From Stictocephala bisonia (lineage: Eukaryota > Arthropoda > Insecta > Hemiptera > Membracidae): 64,000 bases of DNA. The stretch covers positions 1-64,000 of the forward strand of contig JAQJVL010002152.1 in assembly GCA_035578905.1 (NCBI GenBank), in the 5' to 3' direction. This document shows, one piece after another, positions 52,354-63,596 of this stretch. The position numbers and the translations under genes were made by a program. The notes under the pieces were generated by a model that saw nothing but the letters and a program-made list of their open reading frames with translations, was not told the origin of the DNA and ran no database searches. The stretch's first letter is position 1. Each line of letters opens with the position of its first letter.

Positions 52354-52367
52354 GTCACCATGGTAAC
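52354..52367. promoter_or_regulatory. RFX-type X-box upstream of the dynein gene
   Basis: GTCACCATGGTAAC matches the X-box of RFX transcription factors (GTnRCC, AT spacer, RGYAAC) in both half-sites and is nearly palindromic. It lies 257 bp upstream of the dynein ATG. RFX factors drive ciliary genes, and X-boxes usually lie within a few hundred bases of the start. Binding itself is inferred, not shown. Confidence 0.65.
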
Positions 52368-52634
52368 CTATGGAGTAAGCTTAATGAAACCATAGAGTTA
52401 TTTTCAAAGTAATAGACATAAGAAATGCATGTTTACGAGTACTACTTTTTTTACAACACGCTCATTTTCAAAATTAAAGTATACTATATATTAAAACAAT
52501 CGGGTCATTTAGTTCACTGACTTTTGAACTTATTACTTGACTGATTTTAATCAAGTTTTTTGTATTCCAAAGAAAATTTTGATTTCAAAGTCGTAACGGA
52601 GCTAGATTTTTGAAATTCCCATATATTTATGTTA

Positions 52635-52846
52635 TGGGCCCATATACACGTACAGAGGTATTGACCCACCCGCATACCCATACACGTAAAGATGTATTGA
52701 CCCACCCGCCTACCCATACACGTACAGTGGTATTGACCCACCCGCACACCCATACTCGTACAGTTGTATTGACCCACCCGCCCACCCATACACGTACAGA
52801 GGTATTAACCCACCCACATACCCATACACGTACAGTGGTATTGTCT
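52635..52846 (-). repeat. 36-bp minisatellite array 1 (about six units)
   Basis: Units of 36 bp (CACGTACAG-GGTATTGACCC, ACCCGC--ACCCATA). As 36 is twelve codons, stop-free frames run through the array on both strands; they are not genes. Confidence 0.92.
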
Positions 52847-52859
52847 ATACCAATACAAG

Positions 52860-53050
52860 TGGGGTATCAGGTGAAATTGGGGTAAAATTAACCTGGGAAA
52901 AAAATGTTTAAGGGTGACTTCCGAACCACTGAAAATGAGTGGGCTGAGTGCAAAGATGGGGTCGATCCAAAGTAGGTCACCCATCCTAGGAACAGCCACG
53001 CTCAGTATATGCCGTTATCTTGCGATAACGTGGGAACCCTTCAGTCAAAG
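52860..53050 (-). other. Spacer with weak 5S rRNA-like box
   Basis: Non-repetitive spacer between minisatellite arrays. On the minus strand AGCGTGGCTGTTCCTAGGAT then GGGTGACC (about 52975-53002) resembles the internal promoter part of 5S rRNA. No full 5S fold, so a gene is not claimed. Confidence 0.3.
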
Positions 53051-53057
53051 CCACTGA

Positions 53058-53194
53058 CAACCCATACAGCTACAGTGGTATTGGACCCACCAACACACCC
53101 ATACAGGTACAGTGGTATTAACCCGCCCGCCCACTCATACACGTACAGTGGTATTGACCCACTCACACACCCTTACACATACAGTGGTATTGTA
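53058..53194 (-). repeat. 36-bp minisatellite array 2 (inverted relative to array 3)
   Basis: Nearly four units in the same orientation as array 1, meeting array 3 head-on at about 53194. Confidence 0.9.
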
Positions 53195-53612
53195 CACTGT
53201 ACGTGTACGGGTGGGCGGGTGAGTCAATACCACTGTACGTGTACGGGTGGGTCAATACCACTGTACGTGTATTTGTGGGTGGGTGGGTCAATACCACTGT
53301 ACGTGTATGGGTAGGCGGGTGGGTCAATACCACTGTACGTGTATGGGTGGGCGGGTGGGTCAATACATCTTTACGTGTATGGGTATGCGGGTGGGTCAAT
53401 ACCTCTGTACGTGTATGGGTGGTTTGGAGCAGCACCACTGTACTTGTATGGGTGGTTGAGAGGGCTATTACGACTGTACGTTTATGTGTGGGTGAGAGGG
53501 CTATTACGACTGTACGTTTATGTGTGGGTGAGAGGGCTATTACGACTGTACGTTTATGTGTAAGTGAGAGGGCTATTACGACTGTACGTTTATGTGTGGG
53601 TGAGAGGCAGCA
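53195..53612 (+). repeat. 36-bp minisatellite array 3 with a variant subfamily
   Basis: About seven units like GTGGGTCAATACCACTGTAC, then four to five of a variant (GAGAGGGCTATTACGACTGT, ACGTTTATGTGTGGGT), all with 36-bp period. Confidence 0.92.
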
Positions 53613-53619
53613 GCACGTG

Positions 53620-54824
53620 TATGGACTAATACACTACAATAAACTTTCTGTTTTGGTTAAAAAACTTGTAAATTGTATTGTAAGTATTGTACAATAAACA
53701 ATACCAATACAATGGTATTGTCTATTGTATACCAATACAATTGGTATTGATATGTTTTGTCACTTAATTATACCTTAGCCTGTATAGTCACATATCAGCT
53801 GAGTGAATAGTAGAAGTTTTTTCCTAACATTTTCACAGTTTTTATGTAGGTTTACTTGTGTTTTTACGCTAAATATTATTTTGTTATGTTCGTTTCAAAC
53901 AGAACGATACAAAATAACCTTCAGATTTTGACAGTGAAAGAGATAAAACGGATTAGTGCAAAATATCAAGAAAAGTTGTGGACTTTTTCCACGATTCTCT
54001 TAGATCATTCAAGAAAAAACTATTCAATCCATTCTTTTCCTTCTAAATCTTCTCCGCTTTCTTTACCCTACCACACAAATAATTGGTTTCTCTGATCGCC
54101 ATTTCTACTTCACCTTCTCTATACACCTATAATGCAGATATCTACCATTATCTGTAGATATCTGCATGTTTTGTATTGATTATTGAATGTTGTATCTATT
54201 AATTTATACTATATTATATGTATTAATCTGTTATATAATGTATCTATTGCACTTATTATAAGATGTTGTTTTTATGTGTATCCACACAATTGTAAATGAC
54301 ACTGTCGTTCGAAATAAAAATTACCTTGCACTTAATTTGCTTGATAACGCTCATGAGGTCACAAGGTTTAATCGAGAAATGGTATTGAGCCTGTAGTACA
54401 GATTTTAACTTTAAAACATTCTCATTCAATGACTTTTTTGGTGCACTATTTCTGAATAGTCACCTACTCACGTGATTGTAAATATGCCATATTATTTACT
54501 TCTTGTTATGTTGAATTTAACAGATTCTAAAATAAAACAGAGTATAAAATATAATATAAAAGCCTGTATAGCATTTTGTAACTTACTGACGGTTAATATA
54601 ATTGTAAAAAAAACATGTTTGTGTATGTTATCATCAGCTGTGAAGTAAAATGAAAATATTATAAATATGCTTAGTACTAAAAACATTGGTTGTTTATTAC
54701 TATACTATAAATAGAGTGCAAATCTAGTGATAAAGTGCAGTGAGTAAGCTATTGTAATTGAATTAAAATAATATTATTTTACTTAATACGGTTTAATTAA
54801 TAGTATTAGAAGTCAAAAGTTACA
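53620..54824. other. Upstream region, unannotated
   Basis: 53700-53755 has several overlapping copies of ATTGGTATTG/CAATACCAAT. Otherwise nothing recognised. Confidence 0.4.
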
Positions 54825-54890
54825 TGCCGAGATGTCAAGATCGCAGCGAGTGAAGGGTTGGCACGCAACGCATGCATGTGTGTCCTTTAG
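54825..54890 (+). repeat. Short dispersed repeat, copy 3
   Basis: GCCGAGATGTCAAGATCGCA, then GCGAGTGAAGGGTTGGCACG and CAACGCATGCATG, similar to 41140 (inverted) and 49370. Confidence 0.5.
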
Positions 54891-55289
54891 TTATGTCTTA
54901 TAAACATACATTTTACGTTATATTTTATTTATTGGATTATATTTAAAAAGGAATACAGAATTTCTTGTGATGAGGGGAATCAATGCTATTTAAATAAAAT
55001 GCTCACCAACGATCTGTAGCTATAAATGACCGTTGTTCTCAATTCTAGTTAAAACTCAGTATTTTGCAATTAATTGATGGTATAGACAGGCAATTACTAT
55101 AGGTTATAGTTGGTATATCTTCTGCAATCAAAAGCAAGAGTATAAGAAAAAAAAAAATAAATAAAAATTTGCAAAGCTCACATCTGGAACTGTTTCTAAA
55201 AAAATGTGAAAGCTACAACTATTGTTGTTGTTGTAGGGATACATATGACGACCCACCACATTTTGAGTGTAATTAATTGTGTGTAATCA

Positions 55290-55770
55290 AAATGTAAAGG
55301 CCAAAGGACTTCTCTGTAATCTTCTTCCGCTTAAAATACTCTTGGAACTTAAATCACCTGATGTTTCTCGGAACAGTTTTTTAAAAGATTGTGAAGCTCG
55401 CAATGCAGCAATGAATGGATTCAACCTGGCATCGGCCTTTAGTAGACCATATATTATTAGAGGAGGTGTTTATTTATTTCTAAAAGTTTATTCTTTGAGG
55501 TTTACAGCAAAAGACGTGTGGTTTTTTTAAGGAGGGTGGCTTTGAAATTGCTGCTGTTAAGGTAGAACTGTTATTTCGAAATCTATCCTATATATCCTAG
55601 GTGTGTACAGACCACCACCTCTAAATAGTAATACTTTAGTTAGTGTAATATTTCGATGATTTTTACGAATTGCGCTCTCTGCTTAACTAAAAAAAATCTA
55701 AACAATGTAATAAAAGTCATTACGTTTGGTTTTAATGTCAACTTAAGTATCAGAAGTGTCAAAACATAAA
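55290..55770 (+). pseudogene. LINE endonuclease remnant
   Basis: 83 open codons with FNLASAFSRPYIIRGGVYLF, then frame-broken EIAAVKVEL, ILGVYRPPPLNSNTL (about 55590-55640) and VITFGFNVNLS (55705-55745). The order 'fsR..i.gGv.l ... vyRPP ... GDFNvnl' is that of jockey/CR1-type endonucleases; the catalytic GDFN Asp has become Phe. Confidence 0.65.
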
Positions 55771-56538
55771 TATTCATCTGCATTAGTTTTCCTCTATGTC
55801 AATCACTAGAGGTCTCCAACTATAATACTTTTTGAATAACAATTAACAAAACTCCGGGTCTCAGCCTCTTAAAAATCCCGAAATTATTCGAATCCTAAAT
55901 CACAACAATATGAGTGCAAATAAGTGGATATTTACTTTCAAATACAAATATCAAGACATTCATATACACCTTATACCATATTACATTAAAATAATGTTTA
56001 CTCTTTTCAGCAAAGGCCTCTAATGTTATAAAGTACTCAGAAAACAGTCAATTGTCAGCTGTTATCATAAATTGATAGATAGTTAATTCAAATTCAAGAC
56101 CAAACAGGTGATTTACCATGGACAGACAGCTGTTTTTGTTATTCAAACCAAACAACATGGGTACATTATAGGTGGGTTGATGGTGCTATGTCGTCCTTTG
56201 ATTGGTCTAAACATTCATAATATGTGGGTGGTTACGAAGATGAGTGTGAGAACTTTTTATTTGTAATGAATAATGGGTGCAGAACTTCCAAATTAAGTCT
56301 TAGAAAAATATGTAAATGCGAGTTTTCTGACCAATCTGTAAGGATAGAAAATGTTCTCCAGTGTGTGGGTAGACATCTAGAATGGTACTGAAGGATTTGG
56401 AAGGTTGGTACATTTCGTCACTAACTATAATAATTGGATGATTATAGAAAATATTAATTTCCATGCTACATTTACTAGCTATGGGCTAAACTCTATAGTG
56501 AATTTGTAAATTAGACCAAAATTACCTTTGCTATTTAA
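55771..56538. other. Upstream region, nothing recognised
   Basis: Mixed composition, no open frame or repeat that I can name. Confidence 0.4.
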
Positions 56539-57248
56539 TTAACCCTTTGAATCCCGGGTATTTTTTGAAAAATATCTGCCAAAAATCCTAGCATTTTTAC
56601 TGTGGTATCTGCCAAAAATCCCGGATCTATTTTGCCAATTTCGCAGTATTTTACTAAAAAATTAATTTTTTGCTTGTTTTTTAATAAAACCTCATGATTC
56701 TTTTACCACTTTATTCCAAATAAAGTGTACTACAAAACTACATAAATATAAAATAAGTATTCAAATAAAAATTTTTTTGTAATAAAAAGTAGGCCTACTT
56801 AACGAAAAAAAGTTTTTGCCGAAAACTTTTCACTTTTTGTCCATGAAGGAAGTAGTAAAAAATTAGATATGACAAATATGATTGTATCATCTTGAAGCCC
56901 ATTGTTTATTTAACAACTTCGTAAAATTTCATCACTTTATCACAAAAAATAAAATAGACAATAATAGTTGTCAAGCTGTCAGCTGACCGCCAGAGATCGA
57001 CGCGAATTGCAATGCTCAGTTGATTATAGGTTATAAAATAATTCAACGTGCTACATAAAGTTCAGAAATAATTTATACATAAACTATGATTCTTTACGGT
57101 CAGCTTAGTATAAAACATGTGTAATTTTATCATAATTTAATATTAGCAAAAAAAATTTTTTTGCGAAGGGTCGTATATACGGACGTCGGGATTTCTTGCA
57201 GATACTTTTCAGGTTCGTATATACGAACCTCGGGATCGTAAGGGTTAA
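56539..57248. mobile_element. TTAA element 6, piggyBac-like, non-autonomous (710 bp)
   Basis: TTAA ends with termini TTAACCCTTTGAATCCCG and CGGGATCGTAAGGGTTAA. Subterminal repeats: ATCTGCCAAAAATCC (56571 and 56608) on the left; palindromes TCGTATATACGGAC and TTCGTATATACGAA (57169 and 57213) on the right. No transposase. Confidence 0.82.
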
Positions 57249-58110
57249 TTTCTTCCCACTTGAACACTCATTGCCACCAGTTGTATGCCCAATGTCTCTG
57301 TCATATACCAATTTAGATCGTTTAACTCTTCCTTCACTTGTAGACACAAGGTTGTCTCTCATTTATTGAGAAGGTTATGCGTTATGAAACATGGTATTTG
57401 AAAAACCAACTTTTTTAAAAATCGTTATTTTTCGACAAATGTTTTTTTCATTTCTCGTGTTTTTTTTTTATGCTGAACACAAATATATAACTGGTTTTGT
57501 AGACAGATATTTTTTCAGCTCGCAAAATGCATGTTTTACTGACATAACCTAACTTATCCTAACTGTATTTTCTCTACAAATATTCGTAATTTGCATTAAA
57601 TTCGAGTGTTTGGCATCCGTGATTGCTTGCCTGCCGTCACTCCGGCGGGAATATAGGTAAATTCGGTTTTTGTGATAAGTAGTTGTTGTATATAATGATC
57701 GCCCAATGGCCGCTAATCACGATCTGCCACAACAGTAGTTTATCAGTTATATCTCGGAAAATATTTGTAATAGATCAAAATAGTTTTCAAATTTGTATTC
57801 AGCGCAAAAAAAACACATAAAAATTAAAAAGGTGATTAAAATACCATTTAAATTAACGGAAATATGACAAAATACTATAAGTTGTGACATTGGTTTTTTA
57901 GAATTTTTCGATAAAATACGTTATTTCCACGGAATAAAAAGCATATCTCGTGAAAATACAGCCAATTCTAGACCCATTTTAAGCAAAATGTTCCAAATTT
58001 GTTTGGTGGCAAGAAACTGCATAAATACCTACTGATTTGTTATTGTAATGTGATCAGTTGATGTTTGTGAGAATCTATTTGTTGAGTATAAAAAAAAAAA
58101 AAAAAAAACG
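57249..58110. other. Upstream region, nothing recognised
   Basis: No coding or repeat signal beyond an A18 run at 58091-58108. Confidence 0.4.
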
Positions 58111-58659
58111 TCATTGGTAATCCAAATATTTGTTTGCAAGGGCCTGTTTGGATTATCAAGGTTTGAGAAAAATCTAATTATTCTACAAAATTACAATCTA
58201 ATGAAATAGTAAACTAAATTATAATATTTTATAAAAATAATGATATGTCAGACATGCACAGTGATGAAAAAAATCCAACTATTTACATATGTATTTGTTA
58301 AAACTTCTGAGTTCACACATAAGGAAAAGTTTATAGGCCTATCTTTTAAAATTGTTTACATAGGCCTATGGCTTATAAAATTCTAACAATTTAAACTAAA
58401 TTTACCTAAGTACTATAGTAATCTGTAATTTTAAAGTACGTTTATTTGACTTTTTTGATAGTACGGTAACAATAATACTGTATTAGGACAAAACTGTACA
58501 GGAACACAGATAGGATACTGTCAGTGTTACTATCTGTATCCAAAACTAACAATTCCAGACGTGCAATGAAAACTGCTGTTCCCAAGGCAAGTGGCTGGGA
58601 AGCATGTCACAGATTACTATAGGTTCGGAATAGAGTGACCATACTGTAGTTCAAAAATT

Positions 58660-58870
58660 GGTCATCTTTTGTTGGTAGTAGTTTACAAACAAAATATAGA
58701 CAGTGTTTATTTGATTTCTCACAAGCATTTGACAGGGTCAGCCATACACACATATATAATTGATAATATACAAGCTTTTGACATTCTCTGCCCTAAGATC
58801 AACTGGTTAATAGTCTACCAGTACTTTTAGTTGAACTACACCACATCTTCCAATTCTCCTGTTACCTCAC
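58660..58870 (+). pseudogene. LINE RT fragment
   Basis: SLQTKYRQCLFDFSQAFDRVSH (58680-58745) is RT domain 3 with the catalytic 'F.D.SkAFD.V.H' motif; the sequence after it has stops. Isolated fragment. Confidence 0.6.
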
Positions 58871-58904
58871 GTCTGACTCAAGATTCACATCTTGAGTATC
58901 TCTT

Positions 58905-59233
58905 AACTAGAATCTATATTTTCCGGTGACAACCGCGTCAAGGTGCTATGTACATTATTTACAAAGTAACCAGATATTTTGCCCATACTGTGATGTGGCA
59001 TCCTCAGTGGTATCTCTGAGACTGAATCGGTGAATGACTTCCATCTATTATAACAGGTGGTGGTGTTGGGACCATTCCAGCTGTTATAAAAGCAGGAAGG
59101 TCATTCACCGATTCAGTCTCAGAGATACGACTGAGGATGCCACATCACAGTATGGGCAAAACGTCTGGTTACTTTGTAAATAATGTACATAGCACCTTCA
59201 TGCGGTTGTCACAGGAAAATATAGATTCTAGTT
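58905..59233. repeat. Palindrome with about 138-bp arms
   Basis: 58905-59042 is an inverted copy of 59097-59233 (AACTAGAATCTATATTTTCC with its complement), with further pairing toward the centre (ATTATAACAG/CTGTTATAA). The right arm includes CTGAGGATGCC...GGGCAAAACGTC (59131-59165), hammerhead-like with the core GAAA as AAAA. Confidence 0.8.
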
Positions 59234-59513
59234 ATGACACCGGCCACTTGAGCCTAAGTTCTAAGATTGGGTATCTCTTGTATAGTTGATATGATTTAAT
59301 GGTATTTATGTAGGCTTCTGCTGTCCATGACACTTTGCAAATTTGTAAATAATGTACATAGCACCTTGATGCGGTTGTCACCGGAAAATATAGATTCTAG
59401 TTATGACACCGGCCGCTTAAGCCTAAGTTCTAAGATTGGGTATCTCCTGTATAGTTGATATGATTTAAGGGTATTTATGTAGGCCCCTGCTGTCCATGTC
59501 ACTTTGCAAATTT
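59173..59513. repeat. Tandem duplication, 169-bp unit
   Basis: 59173-59341 and 59342-59513 are near-identical (TTTGTAAATAATGTACATAG ... CACTTTGCAAA); the first copy overlaps the right arm of the palindrome. Confidence 0.88.
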
Positions 59514-59879
59514 GGTATTCTGATCATAACTGAATAAAATCAGGTCTGTATTTTATGGAAAAATTGTTTTTATTCTACAAAAAACTTGTTTTGTACTTTA
59601 AAATTTGCAAAATCAATTTTTTTCTTAGTCTATCTGCGCCAGAGGCATTTTTTACTTTGCACTAATATTTTTTTAGGGACAACAATCAGAACCATTGAAG
59701 TAAGTAGTCTCTCTGGGATTTGAAAACATGACCCTCTGCATATGAAGCAGAAGTGCTAATCACTAGGCTAGCAAGAGGACTTAAATACTCTGTACATAAT
59801 ACAAGATGACACAACAAAGCATATTTTTAGTCTGATGATAAAAAGTATAAATAGAGCACAAATTACCAAATTAGAAAGG

Positions 59880-60480
59880 ACCACAGGAGGACATTGAGAG
59901 ACCAACCGTTTGGTTGGGGGACACCATGCTAGAGGATGCGTTGAGTTCAAAATTCCTGGGAATACACCTGGATCGAGGGTTGACCTGGAGCCGTCACATT
60001 GACCAAGTTTGTACCAAATTGGCCTCAGGCATTTATGTTTTGAGAGCCCTAGCCAAATATTTCCCAACTCATATCCTGATAACGGCGTATTATGGTTTGA
60101 TTTACCCCCATCTTACCTACGGTTTGGTTCTATGGGGAGCTTCCGCAAAAAATCATTTCAGTAGGGTGTTCAAATTGCAAAAACGAGCTATTCGTATTAT
60201 AGCGCAATTAAGATTCAGAGAATCCCGCAAAGATTCATTCAAACAACTGCAACTGTTGACCCTGCCCTGCCTCTATATAATGGAAACAACCTTATTTTAT
60301 GTCTCTAAGGGAAACATGATAAGGGGACGAGACATACATACGTACAATACGAGGGGCAGGGACAACTACCGAACTGGGAGACACAGGACGGTAGTTCACG
60401 AACGCTTGCCCTTATATGCGGGTGTCCGATTTGTTAACAAGTTGCCAGATTCAATTAGAAATGCCCCAAAGCCTAGTAAT
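59880..60480 (+). pseudogene. LINE ORF2 C-terminal part
   Basis: Continuously open about 197 codons from 59914: SSKFLGIHLDRGLTWSRHID (after the RT), [65 protein letters not shown] and YAGVRFVNKLP. Jockey/CR1-type. It is cut on the left at about 59880 and on the right by the TTTTA-repeat end of the next element. Confidence 0.8.
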
Positions 60481-60722
60481 TTTATTTTATTTATTTTATT
60501 TTATTAACCAACGACATACACCATTTTACAATATTAAGAATACATATATCAATATGGTCAACAATGTTAAACAATAAAATCTATGAGAAGATGTCATAAT
60601 ATAGTACAGCAAAATTAGTGAGAAGCCACATAAAGAATAATTATATACAAACTTTACGACATAACAATTAAAAATATAAATATTTAGTAAAATACAAAAA
60701 TACAGGCCAGGATAAAGACACA

Positions 60723-63596
60723 TCACGTGATCAGGTTTCCATCGGCAGCCGCTCGACGAACCGCTCCCACGACTGCGGTGAAGAGGTCAACTGAAGAGCC
60801 AATCTCATTCCCAAAGCGCATAAGCCGAGGAATGGGACTGAATCGAAGGTAGTTGGTCCCAGCATGGTCATGTTTGAAGAGACGTTGATGTCTAGTAGTT
60901 CTGGTAGGAACGTGGAATCTAATTGTACTCAGCAAGAAGGTGCAGTTGATTTGATGATTGAGGAGTTTGAATAGGAAAATACAATCAGTCACCCGCCTCC
61001 TACATTCAAGACTCTGAAGTCCATGTATAGCAGACAGCTCCTCGACTGGGACTTCACAAAAGTTGAAACCAGTATGACATCCCAGGAACCTGACAAAACG
61101 TCTTTGCACAGACTGGAGATGGTAAATATGGCCAAACTGGTATGGTGACCAAACCACAGAGGCATACTCGAGTAACTGGCGGACGAGGGACTTGTACAGT
61201 ATCGTAGAGGCGTTGGTGTTCAAGCCATATTTTACAGAACGGGAGATGAATCCAAGCATTCGCGAAGCCCTGGTGCAGACGTTGCTAATATGGGGGCCAA
61301 ATTCAAAAGAAGAGTCGATGAGAACACTAAGGTCCTTGATGGTACTGCAGCTCTTAACCAGGTTTCCATCGCGAAGATAGTCTGCTACTACTGTGTTTAA
61401 TTTCCTGCTGAAAGCGATCAATTTGGTCTTAGCGGGATTCATAGTCATGTCATTCTTAAGACACCAGTCCAGTACGCCATCAAGGGCTTCCTGCAAGAGC
61501 TGGCAGTCATTGTGTGATCCAACTTCAACTAGCAGCTTGATGTCATCAGCGAAGAGCAGAAAGGGAACCTTGATGGCATGCTTGATGTCATTAATAAAGA
61601 TGGAGAACAGGAGTGGTCCAAGGTGTGAACCCTGCGAAACACCAGAACTAGCAGCGAATTTTGAAGAGACGTTAACATCAAGGCGCACGGCAAGTCGACG
61701 ATCCATAAGGTAGCTTCCAAACCATTCTAACATTGTGCCAGTGAAACCATAGCCTTTTAGTTTAGCAAGATGACGATGGTTGATCTTGTCGAAGGCCTTA
61801 CTGAGATCAATATAGATGGCGTCTACTTGATTTCCACGGCTGAAGGCTTCCAAAACCATGTACTGAAGCGAGAGAAGATTTGTCATCGTTCAGCGACCTG
61901 AGGTGAAACCATGCTGCTCGTCGATTATGACATGTTTAAATAAAGGCTGCACTATGTCCAAAACGAGGCATTCAAAAACTTTACTAAGGACGGATTGAAT
62001 TATGATGGTTCTATAGTTGGTAACATCGCAACAATCACCAGACTTGAAGATTGGAACCACGAACCAATTTTTCAGTGTTGAGGGAAATATGCTAGTAGAT
62101 AAGCTGACGTTGAACAAGAGGAGAAGTTGAAGAGCCAGTTCCGAGTGACAGAATTTAAGTACTCCAGGTGTGATATTATCAGGGCCACTGCCATTGGTGG
62201 GATCCAGAACAACGAGCTTCCTTTCCACATCCTCAAGAGAGACAGCACATTCAGAGAAGATAAATGGGGTATCAAAATTATGCACAGGCGTAATTTTGGG
62301 ACGCAGGGGAGTAGACCGACGCGAAGTAATCAGCGAACAGCTCGCACATCTCATCAGGGTGGGAAGCCTCGATTGCACCATGTTTAAGAGAGCAGGGCAT
62401 GGAAGAAGTCCGATTGAGGTCCTTAACAAAGCTCCAGAAGATTTTAACATTTGATGAAATGGTGGTGTTGACATGATTAATGTAGCTTGAACGACATTCC
62501 CTGGAAACGGCCCTGCACCTTTCACGAATAATACGAAAGGTATTGTAGTCATTTAAATCAAGGGATTGCTTGAACTTCTTATATAACGTCTTCTTGAGAA
62601 TAACAAGTTCCTTAAGCTACTTGGAAAACCATTTGGGAAAGACAGATCGACCAACTGCCTTCCATGGAGAATGATATTTAACCAGTTCGCCAAGCTGGCC
62701 GCAGAAGCTGGAGAACTGCAGGTTGACATCATTACTATCATAGTCGAGCCGAATGGCTCCATGCTGGAGATAATTTTTAACCTGAAAAAGGTTGCATCTT
62801 TGAATATTCTGGATGAAGGTAGGACACACAGAGTAAGCAGGTGTTGGATCAACTGGATATCAATGGAAATAAATAAACTGGGATGGCAAGTTTCTTGCGC
62901 TAGGAGGGGCTCTTCGCACGTGACACGGTAAAGATGACAGGAGATCCAAAAATTATGTCAAGTTGAACTCCTCTGTCATTTACAACATCGCTAATCTGAT
63001 AGATGCCTAGATGTGAAGCTAAGTCCAAGATGACATTGGCAGAAGGAGAAGCGGTTGCCAGTTCGGGTTGAATCCAGTTGAAGCCAGGTTGATTGAAATC
63101 ACCAGCAATTAATATGTACTCAAAGTTGTGATAAACGGATAAAATGTCCACTAGTGAGTCAGCAAACAGTGAATTAGAGTCTTGTTTGAGCTTGTGGAGG
63201 GATATAGACAACGCAAACAACAATCTTACAGCTGGCAGTAAGTTTAACTAGCACAGATAATGCCTCCATTGGTAGATCTGGTTGCAATACTTAAGAGGAC
63301 GAAAGAGACTTGTGGACAGCAATAAGGACACCACCACCATCCTGCTTGCTATTAGTTAGGGGCGAACGATCCTTCCTATAGACGTCATATCCAACAAAGC
63401 CAATCTCAGATGAAGCGATTGTGGAGTTCAGGTTAGTTTCAGTGAGAATAATAATTTTATTTAAGGACAAGGGAGCAACGACATGCAAAGAGGAGAGTTT
63501 GGAACACATACCATTAACATTTTCATACAAACAAGAGAAATGGGCCATGCCGTTGCTGTTTAATCGTTTTTTGACGGTACAATTTAGGAATCCCAT
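60723..63596 (-). pseudogene. LINE ORF2: endonuclease, RT and C-terminal domain (broken)
   Basis: Endonuclease: YENVNGMCSKLSSLH and IIILTETNL (63515-63430), DGGGVLIAV (63330), ILIAGDFNQPGFNWI (63120-63070) and QLDIIFGS (62965). RT: GPDNITPGVLKF (62190-62155), WFVVPIFKSGDC and NYRTIIIQSVLSKVFE (62070-61975), [23 protein letters not shown] (61815-61775), SGVSQGSHLGPLLFSIFIND (61655-61595) and LLFADDIKLLVE (catalytic FADD, 61560-61525). C-terminus: KSLVRQLLEYASVVWSPYQ and SVQRRFVRFLG. Breaks: TAG at 62620 (after KWFSK), TGA at 61889 (after GFTSGR), frame changes near 63290, between 62900 and 62850, and near 62300. Confidence 0.85.

Noticed and set aside
52635..53612. CRISPR-like array
   Set aside because: The units are contiguous without unique spacers and in both orientations. 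It is a eukaryotic minisatellite.
52610..53697. Several long open frames on both strands with repeating VGQYHCTCMG- or TRTVVLTHPPTH-like peptides
   Set aside because: They arise because the 36-bp minisatellite unit is a multiple of three and lacks stops in several frames. There is no other coding evidence.
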